From Eurosta solidaginis (Eukaryota; Arthropoda; Insecta; Diptera; Tephritidae): a stretch of DNA of 64,000 nucleotides. Shown piece after piece: positions 59,699 to 64,000 of the stretch; the first letter of the stretch is position 1; each line of letters starts with the position of its first letter. The translations under genes and the position numbers were made by a program. The stretch is from positions 133,229,689-133,293,688 of the forward strand of contig NC_090321.1 of NCBI RefSeq assembly GCF_040869045.1, given 5' to 3'. Under the pieces are notes generated by a model. The model searched no databases, was not told where the DNA came from, and saw only the letters and a program-made list of their open reading frames with translations.

Positions 59699-61417
59699 TT
59701 AGCCTCGAATAAGATCTATACATAGCCGTTTAAAATTCATAATATTATTCTCTCGTTTGATATAATCAGGTAACGAGTTAAATTTGTTAAGGCCCTTATA
59801 TAATAATGTGTTTTGGGCTGCAGTAGTCCGCTGTAATCCTAGTCGAAAATCATTCGCATTCCGCACAGCATATTGGTGTGTATCTCTAACATACTGAATG
59901 CAACTTGTTAAATACATCGGCGCCCTGTTCTGTTTAATTTTAAAAATCATTATTAGTGTATTGAGCATCAGTTTTTGCTCAATATTTAGCCATTTCAATG
60001 TTTCAAGCATGTGACTTATTGGGGTGTATTTTTGGCATTTTATTATTGATCTCATACATTTGTTTTGTAATTTCTGTATTCTTCCTATTTGTGATTGGTT
60101 ACAAGATGTGTACAGAATTGTGGAACAGTATTCAAAATGTGGCTTTATGATTGTATTGTATATTTTTATTGCTGTTAAAGTGTCTAATTTATTTCGTATT
60201 CTTCTAAAGAAGTAAATCTTTTTTGCAGCTTTTTTACACAAATAGTCCACGTGATTGTTAAATTTGAGCTCATTGTCTATTATTACACCTAAGTATTTCA
60301 TATTGGTTACTTGCTCAATACTAGTATTATTTATCTCTAAATTTATTTCGATATTTGTATTCATCACCATTACTTTTATTTTCTGTTCATTCAATTTGAG
60401 CCTATTCATTTTAAGCCATTTCATAATTTCATCTATATCACATTCTAACTTTCGTTTACATTCTTCCACTGTTTCTGCTACTGTATATATCAATGTATCG
60501 TCTGCATACATTACCAATTTGGATTTTGATATCACTTTTTCTATATCATTTATGTAAATTATAAACAGAATTGCTCCCAGAAGAGATCCTTGGGGCACCC
60601 CTGTATTCACATATGAAAAACTTGATTTTGTGGATTTTATTTTTGTTTGCTGTCTACGATTTGTAAGGTAGTCCTTAAACCAAAGTAGCTCTTTTCCTCT
60701 TATTCCATACATATACAGCTTTTTTATTAGAATACCTCTGTCTATTGTTTCAAATGCTCTTTTAAAATCAAGAAATAGAGCTGCTATTATTGTTTTTCGT
60801 GGACGCTTCTTCCACTCACTTACGACGAAGTTTATTGCACTTTCACATGAATGATTCTTACGAAATCCGGACTGGTTTAGAGACAGTATATTATTAGTTT
60901 CTAGGTACGTTTGTAGTTGATTTTTCACAACACTTTCCATTATTTTTTCAAATATCTTAAGAGTATTTATTGGACGAAACTCTTCACATTTTTTTGTTTT
61001 AGCGATTTTTTCAACTGGCACTACCAATGAGTCCTTCCATTCATTTGGGAATACTCCGCTCATTAATGAATGATTTGTTAACTTTGTTAAGAAAGGCCCA
61101 AGTACATTCCAGTTGTCCAAAATGATCTTTGGGCTCACATTATTCCAATCCTTTTTGTTCTTAAGTTTTTTACAAATTGCCTTTAGTTCGCAAATTTGTA
61201 TTTCTTTAAAATGAAAGGTTTCAGGACAATGATCAATATTGTTAATATATATTTCTTTATCAATTGAATGATCTATTAATTCTATGCTCTCAATGAAGTA
61301 TTTATTGAGCTTATCAGCTATTTCATTTTCATCACTTATTTCTTCGTTTTTATAAATTATAGAGCTTATTTCTTTTACATCTTTGCTAAGTATTAAATTG
61401 TTAAGTATTCTCCACAT
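59699..61417 (-). CDS. LINE reverse transcriptase, 572-residue uninterrupted ORF
   Basis: Reverse transcriptase for target-primed copying of the element RNA. Visible motifs: finger SGVFPNEWKDSLVVPV (120-135), FRPINTLKIFEKIME (147-161), NQSGFRKNHS (181-190), palm motif A LFLDFKRAF (214-222; D217 catalytic), motif B TGVPQGSLLG (272-281), motif C YADD (304-307; D306 and D307), thumb KYLGVIIDNELKFNNHVDYL, and a C-terminal QNKCMRSIIKCQKYTP plus NSLPDYIKR tail typical of CR1/L2-like LINEs. All catalytic residues are present and there is no stop. The first methionine is internal to the original ORF2: related protein continues upstream at 61461-61792 in another frame, so the full ORF2 is broken. Confidence 0.85.
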   Translation of the reverse strand: MWRILNNLILSKDVKEISSIIYKNEEISDENEIADKLNKYFIESIELIDHSIDKEIYINNIDHCPETFHFKEIQICELKAICKKLKNKKDWNNVSPKIILDNWNVLGPFLTKLTNHSLMSGVFPNEWKDSLVVPVEKIAKTKKCEEFRPINTLKIFEKIMESVVKNQLQTYLETNNILSLNQSGFRKNHSCESAINFVVSEWKKRPRKTIIAALFLDFKRAFETIDRGILIKKLYMYGIRGKELLWFKDYLTNRRQQTKIKSTKSSFSYVNTGVPQGSLLGAILFIIYINDIEKVISKSKLVMYADDTLIYTVAETVEECKRKLECDIDEIMKWLKMNRLKLNEQKIKVMVMNTNIEINLEINNTSIEQVTNMKYLGVIIDNELKFNNHVDYLCKKAAKKIYFFRRIRNKLDTLTAIKIYNTIIKPHFEYCSTILYTSCNQSQIGRIQKLQNKCMRSIIKCQKYTPISHMLETLKWLNIEQKLMLNTLIMIFKIKQNRAPMYLTSCIQYVRDTHQYAVRNANDFRLGLQRTTAAQNTLLYKGLNKFNSLPDYIKRENNIMNFKRLCIDLIRG

Positions 61418-61460
61418 TTCTTTTTGATTTGTTGCGCTATTGATTTTTAGCTTAAAGTAT

Positions 61461-61792
61461 TTATTTTTTGCCTTTATTATCTCTTGTTTTATGTTTTACT
61501 CTCGCAGCTTGGTATGCTCTAATTTTATTTATTTTTAGCTTCTTTAACGTTGAGTTAAACCATTTGTTGCGACTTGAGCTATTTCTAATCGTTCTACTTC
61601 TCGTATTTGCTACCACCAAATCTTGTATGCACTTTTCCAGAATAACAGTGTTTTCATTTACATCATATGCGTTACTATGTTTTAGGTTTTTGTTTAAAAG
61701 CATTCTATTAAATTCACGCTGGTTGTAGTGGAATTGTTCAATTACTTTGTGCTTTGGTTTTATTACACTTTCGCGAGTAGGTTTTTCAGAGT
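61461..61792 (-). pseudogene. Upstream frame of the CR1/L2-like LINE ORF2
   Basis: Encodes a basic linker between endonuclease and reverse transcriptase: NKWFNSTLKKLKINKIRAYQ and AARVKHKTRDNKGKK, with readable sequence further upstream to 61792. It is separated from the 572-residue frame by a frameshift between 61417 and 61461. Confidence 0.72.
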
Positions 61793-64000
61793 CTCTATCT
61801 TTTTAGTGCCGCACCAAGTGAAGCATACTCTAACTCAGGACTATGAATATGCCCCATAGTATCTACCGATATTTACAGTGACGAACCCAAACAAACCGGG
61901 AAAAATCCGACTGGTATGGGATGCCGCCGCAAAGTCAGGTGGCGTTTGTCTTAACGATTTCATGATTGCTGGACCTGACTTGTTGAACTCGCTGGTGGAA
62001 GTTTTGTTATCGTTTCGAGTTTGGAGAGTAGCTGTGTGCGGTGGCATAGCTGAACTGTTTCACCAAATCAAAGTCAGCGAAAGCGATATGCACGCACAAA
62101 GGTTTTTATGGCGTGACGAAGACAACAATCAACCAAATGTATATGTCATGCGTGCCCTATAGATCGGGGTAAACTGCGCCCCGTATATCACGCATTTTAT
62201 ACGAGACAAAAACGCCAAACAATTTCAAGATGAGTTCCCACGAGCAGTCGAAGCGGTGCAACGTTACCATTATGTCGACGACTTCATCGATTGTGAAGAC
62301 GATGAAGACTCTGCTCTTGAATTACCCAAGCAAGTGAGGCAAATCAACGCAAGTGCTGGCTTCGAAGTCAGAAACTGGGCGTCCAATTCTTTTGCAAGTC
62401 TACGCCGCAACGTGCTAAACGGAACACTCGTTCCAACAAAGCGTGAAAGTCTTCAAATCCTGATGTCGATATTTGATCCCCTGGGATTTCTTTCGGCCCA
62501 TACCATAGTGTTGAAAATACTTCTCCAAGACATATGGCGTGACAGTATTAGTTGGGATGAGCCTCTTAACGACGCGTTGTACGAAAAATGATCCAAGTGA
62601 AAATCGACAATCCCTCTTATAATGGATATAAAAATACCTCGTTACTACTCCGATATTCTATACGGTGCGGAAAACGTGTAGCTTCATACTTTCGTCGATG
62701 CGAGCGCTACTGCATTCGCCGCTGTTAAGTATCTACGTATACAGAAAAATGATGAAGTCGAAATCGCTTTAATTGCGGCGAAATCAAAGGTTGCTCCGTT
62801 AAAGCCAGTTTCGATTCCTAGGTTGGAACTGCAAGCCGCTCTTACTGGGGTGAGACTCGCCAACAACATCCTCAAGGTGCCTCGCATAAGTTTACGTGTA
62901 CAATCCCAGTTTTGGTGGACTGACTCTAAAACTTTCAACAATTTGTCATGTACCGAGTTGGCGAGATTCTCGAATCCTCAAACATTTCTCTGTGGAGATG
63001 GGTTCCAACACGGATGAATCCCGCAGATTTGGCCACTAAAACCTCTCATCGACTCGACACGCGTATGTGGTTTACTGGACCAGATTTTCTAAAGGCAAAC
63101 GCGCCGGATTGGCCCAATTGTGACAAATTCTGTCGCCCGGACAGCTCCGAGCTAAAACGTCGGGTATTGTTAATAGACAAAATTAACGTGCATACTTGCA
63201 CAGCCAACATCGAATATTGTTCCAATTGGAAACGCTTGTACCGTGCTTTGGCTACTTTTATTTTGTATACTAAAAAACTTAAAGCTGCTTCAAATTCAAC
63301 TGAAGGACCGCAAGCCATCGATTCTACAATGATACATGCAGCACAAACTTTTCTTATACAATACGCCCAGCGAAGGGAATATGGGCAAGAAATCAAAAAT
63401 TTGAAGAGCGGTGTGCCTATCGATATTAAAAGTAAACTTATCAGCCTAAATATTTATCTAGACGATAATGATGTTATTAGGAGCAGAGGACGGGAAGAGT
63501 TCCTTAACAACCATGAAGATACTATCGTGCTACCCAACGGTAGCTACATAACATTCTTGATAGTTCGTTCATTCCACGAAGATCTACGCCATCAATCGCA
63601 CGAGACTGCAATCAATGAAATCAAAAGTCGTTATTTTATACCGAACCTATGTAAGCTCTATAAAAAGGTACGATTATGCCAACACTGTAAGAATCACACG
63701 ACAATGCCGCGCCCACCTCAGATGGCAGCGCTATCAGCTGCCCGGTTAGCAATGTTTGAACGACCATTTACATTTGTCGGGGTTGATTACTTTGGCCCAC
63801 TTTATGCAACCGTCGGGCGCAGACGTGAAAAACGATGGGGCGTCGTATTTACTTGCCTCACCATTAGGGCAATCCACATCGAAGTTGCTCATAGTCTCGA
63901 CACGAGTTCCTGCATTATGTGCTGTGGAAACTTTATGGCCAGGCGTGGTACACCAAGAAAAGGATTCTCGGATAATGGAACAAATTTTAAAGCTACGGAG
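61793..64000. repeat. Tandem segmental duplication, second copy (continues past window)
   Basis: Matches 56088-58295 with no insertion or deletion and, by eye, about 22 substitutions in 2208 bases, near 99.0% identity. Both copies share the Harbinger right end, the TAG stop in the reverse transcriptase and the later lesions, so they arose by duplicating already damaged DNA and not by two insertions. Confidence 0.93.
61857..64000 (+). pseudogene. BEL/Pao retrotransposon, copy 2 (window-truncated)
   Basis: Same layout as copy 1: reverse transcriptase with a TAG stop at 62160 and the YVDDFID box at about 62268, RNase H (62684-63017), then the integrase frame from 62948 to the window edge, covering the H2C2 region and the first two catalytic aspartates. 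One private lesion is a TGG-to-TGA change giving a stop at 62589-62591. It is inactive for the same reasons as copy 1. Confidence 0.88.

Larger units (their letters stand above)
56088..61792. repeat. Tandem segmental duplication, first copy (5705 bp)
   Basis: From CTCTATCTTTTTAGTGCCGC onward this segment is repeated at a constant offset of 5705 bp to the window end. It comprises the Harbinger right end, BEL copy 1, the MITE and the LINE. Confidence 0.92.
59640..61792 (-). mobile_element. CR1/L2-like LINE, 5' cut at the duplication junction
   Basis: Minus-strand non-LTR retrotransposon. It has an intact reverse-transcriptase ORF, a short broken upstream frame and a 3' end with TTACTTTT-like repeats next to a (TA)n run at ~59648. 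The element is interrupted on its 5' side at 61792/61793, where the second copy of the duplicated segment begins, so its endonuclease region is missing here. Clade assignment (CR1/L2 group) is from protein style only. Confidence 0.82.

Overview
This window is non-genic, repeat-dominated DNA from an animal nuclear genome, most likely a dipteran insect. The evidence is the transposon content: R1-clade and jockey/I-like LINEs, a BEL/Pao LTR retrotransposon, Penelope-like elements, a PIF/Harbinger remnant and CAA-tailed repeats. The 54.7 kb and 59.2 kb repeats resemble sequences I associate with tephritid fruit flies, but that is from memory and weak. No host protein-coding gene, rRNA gene or tRNA gene is supported.

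Region 1 (1-46740) is one continuous satellite array of about 311 head-to-tail monomers of ~150 bp, running off the left edge. Each monomer holds two abutting dyads: a 5-bp stem with a TTTT loop, then a 15-bp stem with a 7-nt loop (monomer positions 62-75 and 76-112, counted from the TGCGGTATT start). Monomers form nested higher-order repeats (HORs). Five large units cover 2-30480 (6666, 6664, 7265, 4868 and 5016 bp) and differ in length by whole numbers of monomers. Shorter periods (about 2.39, 1.64 and 1.8 kb) occupy the right third. One hybrid monomer per large unit, made by exchange at a TCGGAA microhomology, marks the phase.

Region 2 (46741-54835) is a transposon graveyard at the array edge. 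It begins with a 3'-terminal LINE fragment and a decayed unidentified ORF. Next is a tandem array of ~745-bp Penelope-type terminal-repeat units. Three of these carry a hammerhead ribozyme on the minus strand, and a fourth, inverted copy lies on the plus strand beyond a 5'-truncated Penelope ORF with GIY-YIG endonuclease motifs. The Penelope array was later split by a 5'-truncated R1-clade LINE and by a small SINE-like foldback with a 14-bp target duplication. A second Penelope endonuclease scrap and a CAA-tailed, hairpin-rich repeat complete the region.

Region 3 (54836-64000) holds a degenerate BEL/Pao element whose reverse transcriptase is interrupted by a PIF/Harbinger-like transposon. It is followed by a ~410-bp MITE with long inverted ends and a CR1/L2-like LINE with a 572-codon intact reverse-transcriptase ORF. 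From 61793 the sequence is a second, ~99% identical and colinear copy of the DNA from 56088 onward, so a 5705-bp segment has been tandemly duplicated and runs off the right edge.

The strongest points for follow-up are the multi-copy hammerhead array in the Penelope repeats, the dyad-rich HOR satellite (a centromere or heterochromatin candidate), and the datable nest of insertions and duplications.
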